This document shows positions 33,228-41,952 of a stretch of DNA of 64,000 nt, one piece after another. A program made the translations under genes and the position numbers. Position 1 is the first letter of the stretch; every line of letters begins with the position of its first letter. The notes under the pieces are model-generated. The model made no database searches. It worked only from the letters and a program-made list of their open reading frames with translations, and was not told where the DNA came from. The DNA comes from Streptomyces sp. M41(2017). Its GTDB lineage: Bacteria; Actinomycetota; Actinomycetes; Streptomycetales; Streptomycetaceae. The stretch lies in the NCBI RefSeq assembly GCF_002078175.1, contig NZ_MWFK01000002.1:186001-250000 (forward strand), in the 5' to 3' direction.

Positions 33228-33944
33228 TCAGTGCAGGATGCTCACCGCGCGGGCGATCACGAGGAGCGAGGTGAGGAGAGCGGAGATGCTCTCGATGCTC
33301 ATCATGATCTTCGCGCGGGAGGACAGGGGCATCGTGTCGGTGGGGCTGAACGCGGTCGAGTTCGTGACGGACACGTAGAGGTAGTCGACCAGCGTGGGAA
33401 CCCAGTCAGAGGATCCGCTGGCGCCGTCGGCGACCTCCTCGATGGCGTCGTCGTTCTCGTCCTGGGAGAAACGGAAGTCTGCGAGTGGGAGTTCGGACCG
33501 CAGTGCCTGGGTGCGGCAGACGGGGCCGCCGCGGTCCAGCTCCCAGAACGCCAGACCGAACACGATGATGTTCGTCAGCCACACCTGCAGAGCGGCCACC
33601 AGCAGACCGCGGCCGTCCTTCACCTGTGCGTGGACCAACTCGTTGATCAGCATGCCGAGGGCCACCAGGTTGCTGACGGCGATGATCGCGACGAGCGTCA
33701 GCGACAGGATGCGGAACATCCTGGTCTGGCGGGTCAGCCGTCGGGGGTTGATCGCGATGAGCGGGATCAGCAGCACGATCTCCAGCGACGGCAGGACGTA
33801 GCGGGGTGCGATGAGCAGTTGCTGCGGCAGTGCCAGGTAGAGGGTGATCGCTGTGAGGGTTGCGATCACTCCCGGGAGCCGGGCCTCCCCACGCCGTTCA
33901 TGCCGTGGATGGCGGGTCCGAGACCGTGCGCGGCTCTGCGGCAT
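33228..33944 (-). CDS. Integral membrane protein (DUF1345-like)
   Basis: 238 residues, with a basic N-terminus and six or so hydrophobic segments: GVIATLTAITLYLALPQQLL, SLEIVLLIPLIAI, ILSLTLVAIIAVSNLVALGM, VWLTNIIVFGLAFWELDRGG, then an acidic loop and a C-terminal re-entrant and helix region, VDYLYVSVTNSTAFSPTDT followed by MSIESISALLTSLLVIARAV. The last part (Y-x-Y-V-S-x-T...T-x-F-S-P-T-D) resembles the DUF1345 family and the pore loop of two-TM potassium channels. No transport activity can be assigned. It is a single gene, facing the frameshifted ANTAR gene. Confidence 0.75.
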   Translation of the reverse strand: MPQSRARSRTRHPRHERRGEARLPGVIATLTAITLYLALPQQLLIAPRYVLPSLEIVLLIPLIAINPRRLTRQTRMFRILSLTLVAIIAVSNLVALGMLINELVHAQVKDGRGLLVAALQVWLTNIIVFGLAFWELDRGGPVCRTQALRSELPLADFRFSQDENDDAIEEVADGASGSSDWVPTLVDYLYVSVTNSTAFSPTDTMPLSSRAKIMMSIESISALLTSLLVIARAVSILH

Positions 33945-34138
33945 GTTCTGGTCCTCTCGCCGCCTGTTGCGGGCTCGGCTGGCTGGGCTGCGGGGCGGGG
34001 CGTTCCGCCTCGGACTGACGGTGCCTCATAATCCCGGGTGGGTGGATGGCGACACGAGACCGGACAGCTATCGGGAAGAGCACGACGGCTTCGCCAACTG
34101 GGGGGCGAAGCCGTCGTGCTGGGAACCGGTGAGTGGGG

Positions 34139-34408
34139 TCAGGCGTGGCGGCGGTTGCCGGTGATGACCCGGTACAGGGCCAGGAGGATGAGCGAGCCAA
34201 TGATGGCGGCGATCCAGGTGGAGAGGTCGAAGAAGCCGTCGATGGAGTCGACGCCGAAGATGACCTTGCCGAGCCAGCCGCCGAGGAGACCTCCCGCGAT
34301 ACCGATGAGCATCGTGATGATGATGCCGCCCGGGTCCTTGCCCGGCATGAGCGCCTTGGCGATGATGCCCGCAAGCAGACCAATGAGTATCCAGGCGATG
34401 ACGCCCAT
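34139..34408 (-). CDS. GlsB/YeaQ/YmgE family stress membrane protein
   Basis: 89 residues, three membrane helices: MGVIAWILIGLLAGIIAKAL, GGIIITMLIGIAGGLLGGWL, and WIAAIIGSLILLALYRVITG. This small Gly-rich transmembrane family (GlsB/YeaQ/YmgE) is commonly induced by general stress. The ATG is preceded by AGGAG. It has no operon partners and stands back-to-back with the divergent hemerythrin gene. The sequence between the two genes holds a GTTTAGGC segment but no clear SigB-type -10. Confidence 0.93.
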   Translation of the reverse strand: MGVIAWILIGLLAGIIAKALMPGKDPGGIIITMLIGIAGGLLGGWLGKVIFGVDSIDGFFDLSTWIAAIIGSLILLALYRVITGNRRHA

Positions 34409-34569
34409 GACGTGTGTCTCCTACCAGGTCGGATAAAGGCTCTGTCAGGACAACCTGATGTTCCGTCTCCCCGCGCCTAAACCCCTTGCTGGCGTCTCTG
34501 GTCTGCCGTGAGGAAGAGAGCAGCGCAGCCGCTTCACGCCTTGGGGCCAAAGACTGTCAAAGGGCTGCT

Positions 34570-34592
34570 GAATAGGGGCCTTTTCGGGGTAC
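34570..34592 (+). promoter_or_regulatory. Possible SigB-type promoter before the hemerythrin gene
   Basis: GAAT (34570-34573), 13 bases, then GGGTAC (34587-34592), 55 bases upstream of the GTG start. The -10 is a perfect match to the GGGTAC core, but the spacer is one short of the 14-16 consensus and the -35 is weak, so this is only a candidate. Confidence 0.35.
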
Positions 34593-34647
34593 TGAGTCTG
34601 TCCCGGGTCGGCAAGAGGCCCCTGGGACAGGCGAGGTGGAGGTTGTC

Positions 34648-35121
34648 GTGGACGGGATCGTGCTGCTCAAGGAAGACCACAAGACGGTGGAGACGCTGTT
34701 CAAGCAGTTCGAGAAAGCCGGGGAGAACGCTCACGCCGAGAAGCGGAAGATCGTGGACAAGGTGATCGAAGAGCTCACCACCCACACCTTCATCGAGGAG
34801 AAGATCTTCTACCCCGCCTCCCGGGAAGCCGACCCCGACACCAAGGACCACGTCCTGGAGAGCGTCGAGGAACACCACGTGGTGCTGTGGATGCTCTCCG
34901 AGCTCAAGGACCTCGACCCGGCCGACGAACGGTTCGACGCGAAGATGACCGTCCTCATCGAGAACGTCCGCCACCATGTCGAGGAAGAGGAAAAGGAGTG
35001 GTTCCCGGAGGTCCGCAAGGCCATGGGCCGCAACCGCCTCACGGAACTCGGCGATCAGATGGAAGCCGCCAAGAAGAACGCCCCGAGCGACCCGCTTGCC
35101 ATCCCGAGTGCCAAGGCGTAA
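34648..35121 (+). CDS. Hemerythrin HHE domain protein
   Basis: 157 residues, start GTG 34648 chosen for GGAGG seven bases upstream. The fold is a four-helix bundle with diiron ligands: H-K-T-V-E-T-L-F (His in helix 1, LLKEDHKTVETLF), H-T-F-I-E-E-K-I-F-Y-P (helix 2, T-H-T-F-I-E-E), EHHVVLWMLSEL (helix 3) and H-H-V-E-E-E-E-K-E-W-F-P (helix 4). Such proteins sense or bind O2, NO or iron. The gene is alone, with a candidate SigB-type promoter upstream, beside the GlsB gene, so it fits the stress theme of the window. Confidence 0.92.
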   Translation: MDGIVLLKEDHKTVETLFKQFEKAGENAHAEKRKIVDKVIEELTTHTFIEEKIFYPASREADPDTKDHVLESVEEHHVVLWMLSELKDLDPADERFDAKMTVLIENVRHHVEEEEKEWFPEVRKAMGRNRLTELGDQMEAAKKNAPSDPLAIPSAKA

Positions 35122-35520
35122 AGCGCGGCGCGGGATCATCTGCCCGCCGGTTGCCGGACTCACCGCCGCTGGGGGGTGTGGTCACCCCGCTCGATGAGCT
35201 GACTGTGCAGCGGACCGGCAGTCCAGGTTTCGGCCGTTCAGCGTGTCGAGTGCGAATGGGGGGGCCGGAAACCGTGCCCGTTCTCAGCAGGCGCAGTGTT
35301 ACCGCGGCGGGCCCTGGACTGTATGGCGGGTGGTCCCCCGGCCGCCGACGACCGAGGGGCCATGTCCGCACTTCTTACAGCGTCGTGCAGCGCAGATGCG
35401 TCACACGTGATGCACCGCAGAGACGTCGGCCGGACGAAGGACCTGCAGTCAGGCACGTTTCCGGGGGCTCGTGGGGCACGGCTCTGGGCTACCCGGAGCT
35501 CCGCTCGGATAGCTGACTAA
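35122..35520. other. Spacer left of the second IS5 element
   Basis: No gene recognised. Its right edge TAA (35518-35520) is one copy of the target duplication of the next element. Confidence 0.4.
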
Positions 35521-36468
35521 GAGTGCAACTGATCTATTTTGCAGGCGATTTGAGGCATTCACTGTGACCAGGGTGATGGTGAGTCGTTGCGTGTCTTGTG
35601 AGTCCACGACGCCCATACCGCAGTGATGTCTCCGATGCCCGCTGGAGGTTGATCGAGCCGGTGTTCGCCTCTTGGCGGGCAGCCCGCACAGGGCCGGGAA
35701 CCGCTGCGCGGGTCCACGATCTGCGGGAGATCGTGAACGCGATCCTCTACGTCAACCGGACGGGCATCCCGTGGGAGTACCTGCCGCACGACTTCCCTCC
35801 GTACAAGACGGTCTACGACTACTACGCGAAATGGGAAGTGGACGGCACCACCCAGCGGGTGCATGACTTGTTACGTGACAAGGCCCGTCGCGCACAGGGA
35901 CGGCCGGCGGCCCCGTCGGCCGCTGTCATCGACGCGCAGAGCGTGAAGACCTCCGCAAATGTCGCCGAGGTCAGTCAGGGCATCGATGCCGGCAAGAAGA
36001 TCAAAGGGCGCAAGCGTCATGTCGCCACAGACACGCTCGGCCTGGTCCTCGCGGTCATCGTCACGGCCGCCTCGGTCCACGACTCAACCGGAGGGAAACG
36101 CCTCCTCGACGAACTCGCCACATCGCACCCCAGCGTGACGAAGGTCTGGGCCGACGGCGGATACCAGAACAGCGTCATCCAGCACGGGGCGTCCAGGGGC
36201 ATCGACGTCGAGGTCGTGAAACGCTCCACCGTCAAAGGGTTCCAACCCCAGAAGAAGCGCTGGGTGATTGAGCGCACCTTCGGCTGGCTGATGCAGAACC
36301 GCCGCCTCGTCCGGGACTACGAAGCCCTCCCTCAGCGATCACGCACCATGGCCCACTGGGCCATGGCTAACAAAACCAGCCGTGAACTCACCGGAGAATC
36401 AGCACCAACCTGGCGAATCGAAACAGGTGATTCAGACAATCCAGCCTGAACCTTGATCAGATGCTCTC
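35521..36468 (+). mobile_element. IS5-family insertion sequence, second copy type
   Basis: Imperfect 14-bp terminal repeats: GAGTGCAACTGATC at 35521-35534 and its inverse (GAGAGCATCTGATC, two mismatches) at 36455-36468. TAA flanks both sides (35518-35520 and 36469-36471), a TNA target duplication. The 948-bp element carries one intact transposase. It belongs to the same broad family as the element at 9.66 kb but differs in ends and protein. Confidence 0.85.
35598..36449 (+). CDS. IS5-family transposase
   Basis: 283 residues from a GTG at 35598. DDE enzyme: N-terminal SDVSDARWRLIEPVFASWRA and TGIPWEYLPHDFPPYKTVYD, catalytic Asp in AAVIDAQSVKTSANV, second Asp in VWADGGYQNSV, Glu in KKRWVIERTFGWL. 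It also has the K-G-R-K-R-H segment near residue 133 that marks IS5 group transposases. Intact, so the element may be mobile. The last residues run to 19 bases from the right terminal repeat. Confidence 0.93.
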   Translation: MSPRRPYRSDVSDARWRLIEPVFASWRAARTGPGTAARVHDLREIVNAILYVNRTGIPWEYLPHDFPPYKTVYDYYAKWEVDGTTQRVHDLLRDKARRAQGRPAAPSAAVIDAQSVKTSANVAEVSQGIDAGKKIKGRKRHVATDTLGLVLAVIVTAASVHDSTGGKRLLDELATSHPSVTKVWADGGYQNSVIQHGASRGIDVEVVKRSTVKGFQPQKKRWVIERTFGWLMQNRRLVRDYEALPQRSRTMAHWAMANKTSRELTGESAPTWRIETGDSDNPA

Positions 36469-36471
36469 TAA

Positions 36472-37047
36472 GCGTCACCCCGTGACGGCTATGCATCACG
36501 ATCGACCGTCAGACGCACGGCGCTTCACGCCTCAACTGCGGTCCACCTTTTGATACCGGCTACCCCGGACCTGCGAAGGCGGCCCCGTTCAGGGGTCCAT
36601 TCGGCTCCGGGCCGCGGTCTCCCAACCTGCCCTGACCAACGATGTTCGGCCAGGCGACGTGAGCAGCCGAGTGACCCCCGGCGTGGGCGGTAGAAGCCTT
36701 TCCCCCTGCAGGGTGGTTTCGATTCCGACCCGCTCCGTGCCCGCCGACTGCCAATATCCAAGGGTGGTGTCGTTCTCATCCCCGTGGGCGGCGCCACCCG
36801 CAAGTGCCGGTCCCGGGTCAGCGATCTGGGACCGGACCCTCGTGTGGCCCGGCAGTCCACCCGCCGGGCCACACGCGTAACCGGTCACGGACGTCAGGTC
36901 AGGCCGACTGCATCCCCAGCTCGTCGTCCGCGTCGAACCTGCACTGGCCTCGCTTCAGTGGCTGGACGATGCTCGCGAACAGTTCCTCTTCGGTCACGGC
37001 GACAACTGCGCCTTCGTGTACGACTACGGAGGCATCGTCGCCAGTCG
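36472..37047. other. Spacer with an isolated coding-like patch
   Basis: No complete gene. A plus-strand stretch near 36920-37030 reads A-L-A-S-L-Q-W-L-D-D-A-R-E-Q-F-L-F-G-H-G and ends F-V-Y-D-Y-G-G-I-V; it looks like the end of a protein but has no start in frame and no family. Confidence 0.3.
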
Positions 37048-37825
37048 ATGGAGAGTTTCCTCCAGGCTCTCGCCGACGCCGCTCTGGAGCTGATCCGTGC
37101 GCAGGGTATAGGGGTCACGCTGGAGCGTGAGCGTTGGCCCTTGACGGTGGACTCCGCCGGTGCCGCGGCTCGGCTGGATGAGAAGCGGCAGGGGCGAGAC
37201 GACGACCCTGCTTGCAAGCCGCCCGCACCAGCGAGGAAATCGTCGTGGACGGCATGCTCGCCGAGACCCGCTGGGGCGACTACCCCCCTACGCGGCCGCC
37301 AGCGGCATCCACTCCATGGCCGCCGACGGGGACGGTACCGTCGGCGCCCTCAACGTCTACCGCCGGCCTCCACACGCCTTCATCGCCACGGACTTCCGCC
37401 TGTTGCGCTCGCTGGCATCGCAGGCGAGCAGGGCGATCGCCATGGCCGAACGCCTGGTGATCAGCGAGCAACTCGCCCAGCAAACGCGCTCTGCGCTCAA
37501 GTCCCGCGCTGCCATCGACCAGGCTCTGGGCATGGTGATGGGCCAGCGCCGCTGGAGCGCCGAAGAAGCCTTCGCCATCCTGCGCTCGGCATCCCAGCAG
37601 CGCGGCATCCCGCTCCACGACGTGTGCACCGAACTCATCGCCAACCTGACCGGCCAGCCGGCCACACCGCCGCAGCGGTGGCGGTGGCGGTTCGGCGAAG
37701 GGACTCACGCCGTGGCTTGGAAGGAAGCGTCCAGCGCAGTGCTACGCGTCCGGTATTCCCCGGGTACTGCGCCCGCCTGGAAGCGACTACTGCGGGATGC
37801 CGTCCTTGATCTCCCATGGCGTTGA
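37048..37825 (+). pseudogene. GAF-ANTAR regulator, multiply frameshifted and 3'-truncated
   Basis: The frame opens MESFLQALADAALELIRAQG, shifts near 37205 to LQAARTSEEIVVDGMLAETR, then shifts again in the C6 run near 37286 to YAAASGIHSMAADGDGTVGA. The last frame holds the end of the GAF domain and a full ANTAR domain (TRSALKSRAAIDQALGMVMG, RRWSAEEAFAILRSASQQRG, I-P-L-H-D-V-C-T-E-L-I-A). So the normal protein is a GAF-ANTAR antiterminator. The 146-bp repeat begins at 37721, so the C-terminal tail (E-A-S-S-A-V-L-R-V) is foreign. At least two frameshifts plus truncation. Confidence 0.8.
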
Positions 37826-37866
37826 GCTGCATATGCCAAAGGAAGTTCTTAGGGTCACAGTCAAGG
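37721..37866 (-). repeat. 146-bp inverted duplicate, copy 2
   Basis: Reverse complement of 24839-24984 with one mismatch. Here it forms the junction between the end of the GAF-ANTAR remnant and the truncated lamin-tail gene, and supplies the last codons of both. Confidence 0.9.
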
Positions 37867-38251
37867 CGTTGTCCCACACGTAGTTACGTCGGTCCTGATA
37901 GACATCGCGGCCCGTGTCCAGGCCGATCCCGGTGTGGACACGGACGGTGGCACGGCCGTCCAGGCGGTAGTGGTCGAAGGTGTAGGTGCGGCCGTCCTCG
38001 TCCGAGAGGGTCCAGCCATCGAGGTTCACACCGTGGCGGGAGTAGTTGGTGATCTCCACCCACTCGCTGTTCAGTGAACGGTTCGAGCGGTTGTCCCAGC
38101 CCGGGGAGTCGTACTGAACGCTGCTGATCTCCACCCGGTCGCGGTGCGGGCGGTGGTCGGCGGCGGAGGCGGGCACGGCGATCGCCGCAGTGATGGCAGC
38201 CGTGGTCATGGCGGCGGCGGTCAGACGGCGAGCGGTCGTGGATACGGTCAC
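37787..38251 (-). pseudogene. Secreted lamin-tail domain protein, C-terminally truncated
   Basis: 154 residues from the GTG at 38249-38251 with GGGGGAACC upstream. A Sec signal peptide (RRLTAAAMTTAAITAAIAVP, A-S-A) is followed by a lamin tail domain: VEISSVQYDSPGWDNRSNRS, EWVEITNYSRHGVNLDGWTL and DGRATVRVHTGIGLDTGRDV, ending R-R-N-Y-V-W-D-N. After W-D-N the sequence enters the 146-bp repeat, and the last ~25 residues are encoded by it. The homologous end survives at 46.6-46.8 kb. LTD proteins often bind sugars or nucleic acids outside the cell. The truncated form may still fold. Confidence 0.75.
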
Positions 38252-38774
38252 AGGTTCCCCCTGCATCGTGCGGCACAAGCCCAACACGCCGTGGCGGCGG
38301 TCGGGTTGTGCGGTGTGCGGGTGGCGGCCGGCCGGCCGCGCATTCACACCCTGCCCACCTCGACCACCTGATGTGAACGACACTCGGCAGGCGTTGCCGA
38401 GCATCAACACTGCTGTGACACTCGCCTGCAATGTCCATCTATGTCATGAAGAATTGGGCGAAACCGTAGGCAGGAGGTTCTGCCCCTGGGAGGACTGGGC
38501 GCTGGCCGGATCCGGGCTGCCCCGCTCCTTGGCAGGGCGAACTTCCGTCACTCGTAGGTGAGTAACAGCGCCACCTGCGAACAACCGGTCCGGCGGCGCC
38601 TTCAACGCTCCGCACTCAATGCTTGCCCCAGTGCTCGCAGCCACCGGCGCATCAGACAACTGACCAGCACGATGCACAAGCCGATTCCGATCACGGGGCG
38701 TGCTGACGGCCCCGGCGGCTTCGGACGCCCTCCCGGCCCGGGATAAGGCTTCTGGGGAGGCCAGGTCTCGCCTG
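38252..38774. other. Spacer without recognised genes
   Basis: Contains a short minus-strand frame with a hydrophobic stretch (IGIGLCIVLVSCLMRRWLRA, near 38640-38700) that could be a small membrane protein; no ribosome site or family. Confidence 0.3.
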
Positions 38775-39302
38775 CTACGGCGTGCCGGGATGCAGCGTTG
38801 GGAGCCCCCATGGCGGTGTGTCCTCGGCGACGAGGTGGAGCATGGGATGGCTGGTCATTGCTTGTTGGAGTCCGGTCAGGCCTTCGGTGAGCGCGGTGCG
38901 CTGGTGGTCGGGCATGGCGTTGAGGGCCTGAAGGAGGACCTGGTCGCGTCGCTCGCGGATGTGGGCCAGATGTTCACGGCCGGCACTGGTTACCCGGAGC
39001 ATGACTTCGCGGCGGCTGTCGTGGCAGGGCTGGCGTTCGACGAGTCCCAGGGCCTGGAGGCGGTCGAGGAGGCGGGAGATCGAGGGTGGGGATGCGGCCA
39101 GGAGCCGGGTGAGGGCTCGCATGCGGATTCCGTCCTCGCGGTCGACGAGGTAGAGCACGCGCAGCTGAGAGACCGAGATGTACGGAGGCGGGCCGGCGTT
39201 GCGGTCCTGCTCCCACAACACGTCCAGGAGTTCCGTCGTACGGCCGGCCTGGCGGGCGACGGCCAAGAGCGGGCCGGGGCCGGGGTCTATCCACTCGGTC
39301 AT
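38775..39302 (-). CDS. MarR family transcriptional regulator
   Basis: 175 residues from the ATG at 39300-39302. Winged helix-turn-helix: ISVSQLRVLYLVDREDGIRM, RALTRLLAASPPSISRLLDR (recognition helix), LQALGLVERQPCHDSRREVM (wing with the D-x-R signature), and a C-terminal dimerisation helix rich in Ala/Leu. MarR proteins repress nearby or divergent genes and respond to small phenolics or oxidants. The nearest gene is the MerR gene, 219 bp upstream on the same strand; no obvious target operon adjoins. No Cys-based switch stands out apart from the one in R-Q-P-C-H-D. Confidence 0.9.
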   Translation of the reverse strand: MTEWIDPGPGPLLAVARQAGRTTELLDVLWEQDRNAGPPPYISVSQLRVLYLVDREDGIRMRALTRLLAASPPSISRLLDRLQALGLVERQPCHDSRREVMLRVTSAGREHLAHIRERRDQVLLQALNAMPDHQRTALTEGLTGLQQAMTSHPMLHLVAEDTPPWGLPTLHPGTP

Positions 39303-39520
39303 GCATGTCCCATCCACGGGACCCGGCCCCTGAACCGGGTCACCACGCGCGGTGTCACGTCACTGCGTTCGATCAATCCCGGCAAAGCTCCGGGTACGCG
39401 GTCAGCACCGTTCGGTCTTCTCTCGCGGCTGTTCGTGCAGCACGGTTCCAAACGTCGCTCCCAAGCCGTGCCACGAGCCTCAAGATGCCCGCGCCCGGAC
39501 CAAGTCCGGTCACGGCCGTC

Positions 39521-39856
39521 TTACGCTGCGGTCGGATCTTCCGTTCCGGAGGCGCGGCGGTATTCGGCGTTGATCCGCTGTGCTTCCTCAAGCTGGTCTT
39601 CCAGGACAACGATCCGGCAGGCGGCTTCAATCGGGGTGCCGCCGTCAACGAGTTCCCGGGCCCGGGCGGCGATCCGCAGCTGGTAACGGGAGTAGCGGCG
39701 ATGGCCGCCCGCGGAACGCAGCGGAGTGATCAGGCGGGCTTCGCCGATCGCGCGGAGGAAGCCCTGCGTGGTGCCGAGAAGTTCGGCGGCCCTGCCCATG
39801 GTGTAGGCGGGGTAGTCGTCATCGTCGAGCCGGCCGAACGAGTCGTCTGCTGTCAC
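39521..39856 (-). CDS. MerR family transcriptional regulator
   Basis: 111 residues from the GTG at 39854-39856, with GAGGTG upstream. MerR-type N-terminal winged helix: YTMGRAAELLGTTQGFLRAI, then T-P-x-R-S-A-G-G-H-R-R-Y, RYQLRIAARARELVDGGTPI, and a helical dimerisation end (CRIVVLEDQLEEAQRINAEY). No Cys-based metal site. A recurrent Streptomyces regulator, here with a 13-bp inverted repeat in its leader. Role unknown; the family commonly distorts promoter spacing to activate transcription. Confidence 0.9.
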   Translation of the reverse strand: MTADDSFGRLDDDDYPAYTMGRAAELLGTTQGFLRAIGEARLITPLRSAGGHRRYSRYQLRIAARARELVDGGTPIEAACRIVVLEDQLEEAQRINAEYRRASGTEDPTAA

Positions 39857-39886
39857 TTGCACCTCTTCTGTCTCGGGACGCGTGGA

Positions 39887-39917
39887 GGGGCCCTGGCGCA
39901 TATCGCGCCAGGGCCCC
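39887..39917 (-). promoter_or_regulatory. Inverted repeat in the MerR leader
   Basis: Perfect 13-bp arms GGGGCCCTGGCGC (39887-39899) and GCGCCAGGGCCCC (39905-39917), with a 5-base loop, 31 bases upstream of the MerR start. It could be an operator, or a leader hairpin. The next upstream gene on the plus strand is far away, so a terminator role is less likely. Confidence 0.5.
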
Positions 39918-40732
39918 GAAGGAACTACTACACCATCTGCCGGCCCTTAACCTGCACCGGCCTTCTGTGTCCGCAGCAGCTCACGAGGGGTGTGAGCGGG
40001 TGCGGGGATCGCGGTTGCTCGACCGGAGACCACCTCACTATCGATGTCCTGCGGTACCCGGGCTCAATCAATCCGCCCGGGCGATCCTGATGGCGCCTGA
40101 CTCCTTCGTTCAATCCCTCTTCCATCAACCAACCGGTACTGCGGTACTGCTGTGTGGCCTATCAGAGCGCCACTTCCGGCAGCCAGCCCCGTCGCCCGTC
40201 CTGCATCTGCTCTGGCTTAGAACCCCACTGCCGGACCTCCCGGTGCGCGCGCCCGCAGCCGACGCCTTCACCGAGGTACCACTCACACACCTTCACTGCG
40301 GGATACCGCGAACTGCACTTACCCGTACTTCACTTTCAGCTCGGTGGCCCCTGATCACTGCAGGCCACCCGGCCCGGCCGTCAGTCCCGTCGCCGACCTG
40401 CAACAACCCTGGCTTCGAAACTCCACAACCGTGCCGTCCAACACCGTGCAACTACCGTTACCGCTCCCCGCAGTTCATGTCTGCCGGGCCCTGCTGACTT
40501 CTTTGCTACGAGAGAAACCATAACCAGCAGACACGGCAATGTCTACTCCAGCGATCACAGATTTTGGAGCACCCTGCGGAGAGGTAAACGATCGCCGTCA
40601 CAGCGACAGGAGCGCTGGCCCGACTCTCCGCGGACACATCCCGGGAGCGCACCAGCTCTGGACGGCCGCACCGCTTGCTGGTGACCCGCCGTGCGGAGCG
40701 ATTGGGGGCAGCACACCGGATTCACGATCCGG
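39918..40732. other. Long gene-free region, strand-asymmetric
   Basis: About 815 bases without a supported gene. From about 40080 to 40500 the plus strand is unusually rich in C and A and poor in G, unlike the neighbouring genes. No repeat, tRNA or protein match was seen. Confidence 0.4.
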
Positions 40733-41236
40733 TCATCCGGCTGGAGGATGGTCGGCTGCTCGCTTGCCGAGGCCGGGCTGCGGGTCATTGCTGGGGGCAT
40801 CGGTGAGGGGGAGGACGGCGGTGATCCGTTTGCCTCCCGGCTCCTGGTGGACACAGAAGCTCTGGGAGACGGCCATGACGAGTTCCAGACCGTGCTGGCC
40901 GACCCGGTCCGGGTCGGTCGACTGGATGGAGGGCTGCGTCGCGCTGTCGTCCCCGGCCCCGATCTCCACGGTGCCATCACTGACGTGCAGCTCCAGCCGG
41001 CAAGGCCCCGGCGCGTATTTGCGGGCGTTGGTGACCAGCTCACTCACCACCAGGAGCGCCATGCCGATCGCCTGATCCGATACCGGCACCGCGTGCCGGT
41101 CTCTGACCATGGTCAGGAAGTCCCGGGCCGCATCCCGGGCCTCGGCGATCGTCGCACCGTCCTCGAATACGGCCGACATCGAGATCGGCCACGAGCCGTG
41201 CGGCTCTGGTCCCTGATTCTGGGCAGCGGTATCCAA
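40733..41236 (-). CDS. RsbW-like ATP-binding anti-sigma factor
   Basis: 167 residues from the TTG at 41234-41236 (GAGGCG upstream); the ATG at 41177-41179 is an alternative. GHKL kinase motifs: helix ATIAEARDAARDFLTMVRDR, N-box VVSELVTNARKYAPG, then a G1 region in which the usual D-x-A/G is replaced (G-A-G-D-D-S-A-T), and VGQHGLELVMAVSQ. Close relative of the protein at 31.3 kb. It inhibits a sigma factor or works as a STAS kinase. A small winged-helix gene is divergent at 41381. The modified G1 box might change nucleotide affinity. Confidence 0.88.
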   Translation of the reverse strand: MDTAAQNQGPEPHGSWPISMSAVFEDGATIAEARDAARDFLTMVRDRHAVPVSDQAIGMALLVVSELVTNARKYAPGPCRLELHVSDGTVEIGAGDDSATQPSIQSTDPDRVGQHGLELVMAVSQSFCVHQEPGGKRITAVLPLTDAPSNDPQPGLGKRAADHPPAG

Positions 41237-41380
41237 GGGATACGCCTCACTTCCGAAGCGCCGAGCAGAGCCAGTCCCGGCTACCCCAGAAACATCACCG
41301 CACCCTCAGCGAGCCGTCCCGTTTCCGGAAAACCGTTGCGGGTATCTGTCGCCGAAAGATGGCCGAGCGATGGAGCAGCG

Positions 41381-41668
41381 TTGAACGAGCAGGTCGGACG
41401 GTGGGACTTCTTCACCAACCACGCCCGCGTCCTGGCCGCCATCGCACGCGAACCCGCCTCCCGCCTGCGCGATGTCGCCGCAGCATGCGACATCACCGAA
41501 CGCACCGCACAGAACATCGTCAACGACCTCGACCAAGCCGGCTACCTGCACCGCGAACGCGACGGACGACGCACCCACTACACCCTCCACCACCCCGCAG
41601 AACACCAAATCCCCCTCGCCGACCTGCTGGAAGTCCTCACCACCAGCCGCAGCCACGCCAGCGCCTGA
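41381..41668 (+). CDS. Small winged helix-turn-helix regulator
   Basis: 95 residues from the TTG at 41381 with GGAG upstream. It starts LNEQVGRWDFFTNHARVLAA, then R-L-R-D-V-A-A-A-C-D-I-T-E-R-T-A-Q-N, VNDLDQAGYLHRERDGRRTH (wing) and Y-T-L-H-H-P, a complete ArsR/MarR-like winged helix with little extra. Divergent from the RsbW-like gene, it may regulate it. The protein appears complete. No metal-binding Cys. Confidence 0.8.
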   Translation: MNEQVGRWDFFTNHARVLAAIAREPASRLRDVAAACDITERTAQNIVNDLDQAGYLHRERDGRRTHYTLHHPAEHQIPLADLLEVLTTSRSHASA

Positions 41669-41740
41669 GCCACCGGTTCAACCCTTGCCTAGGGTGACCC
41701 GCCTCAACCGGGGGTGAGGCGGCGAACTCATTGCGCACCG

Positions 41741-41846
41741 CAACCATCTCAGTGCGGCGGTCTCTGTGGAGAGCAGCCGGTGCATCTCCCGACTCCTCAA
41801 CCGCACCCTCGCCAAACTCCGCGAAGGCATGCTCACCACCAGCTGA
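41741..41846 (+). pseudogene. C-terminal relic of a SigB-family sigma factor
   Basis: The plus strand reads A-A-V-S-V-E-S-S-R-C-I-S-R-L-L-N-R-T-L and A-K-L-R-E-G-M-L-T-T-S to the TGA at 41844-41846. This is the ending of SigB/F-class sigma factors (V-S-R-L-L-x-R-x-L-x-x-L-R). The rest of the gene is missing; it lies 73 bp after the winged-helix gene. Confidence 0.5.
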
Positions 41847-41952
41847 CAACTGCTCCCGTGCTGATGGCACCGCCGCTGCCAAGCCCCTCCCCACCGCGGC
41901 CACGGACACCGAAGCGGGGCGGACCACCGGTACATGGCCGGCCCGCCCCGCC

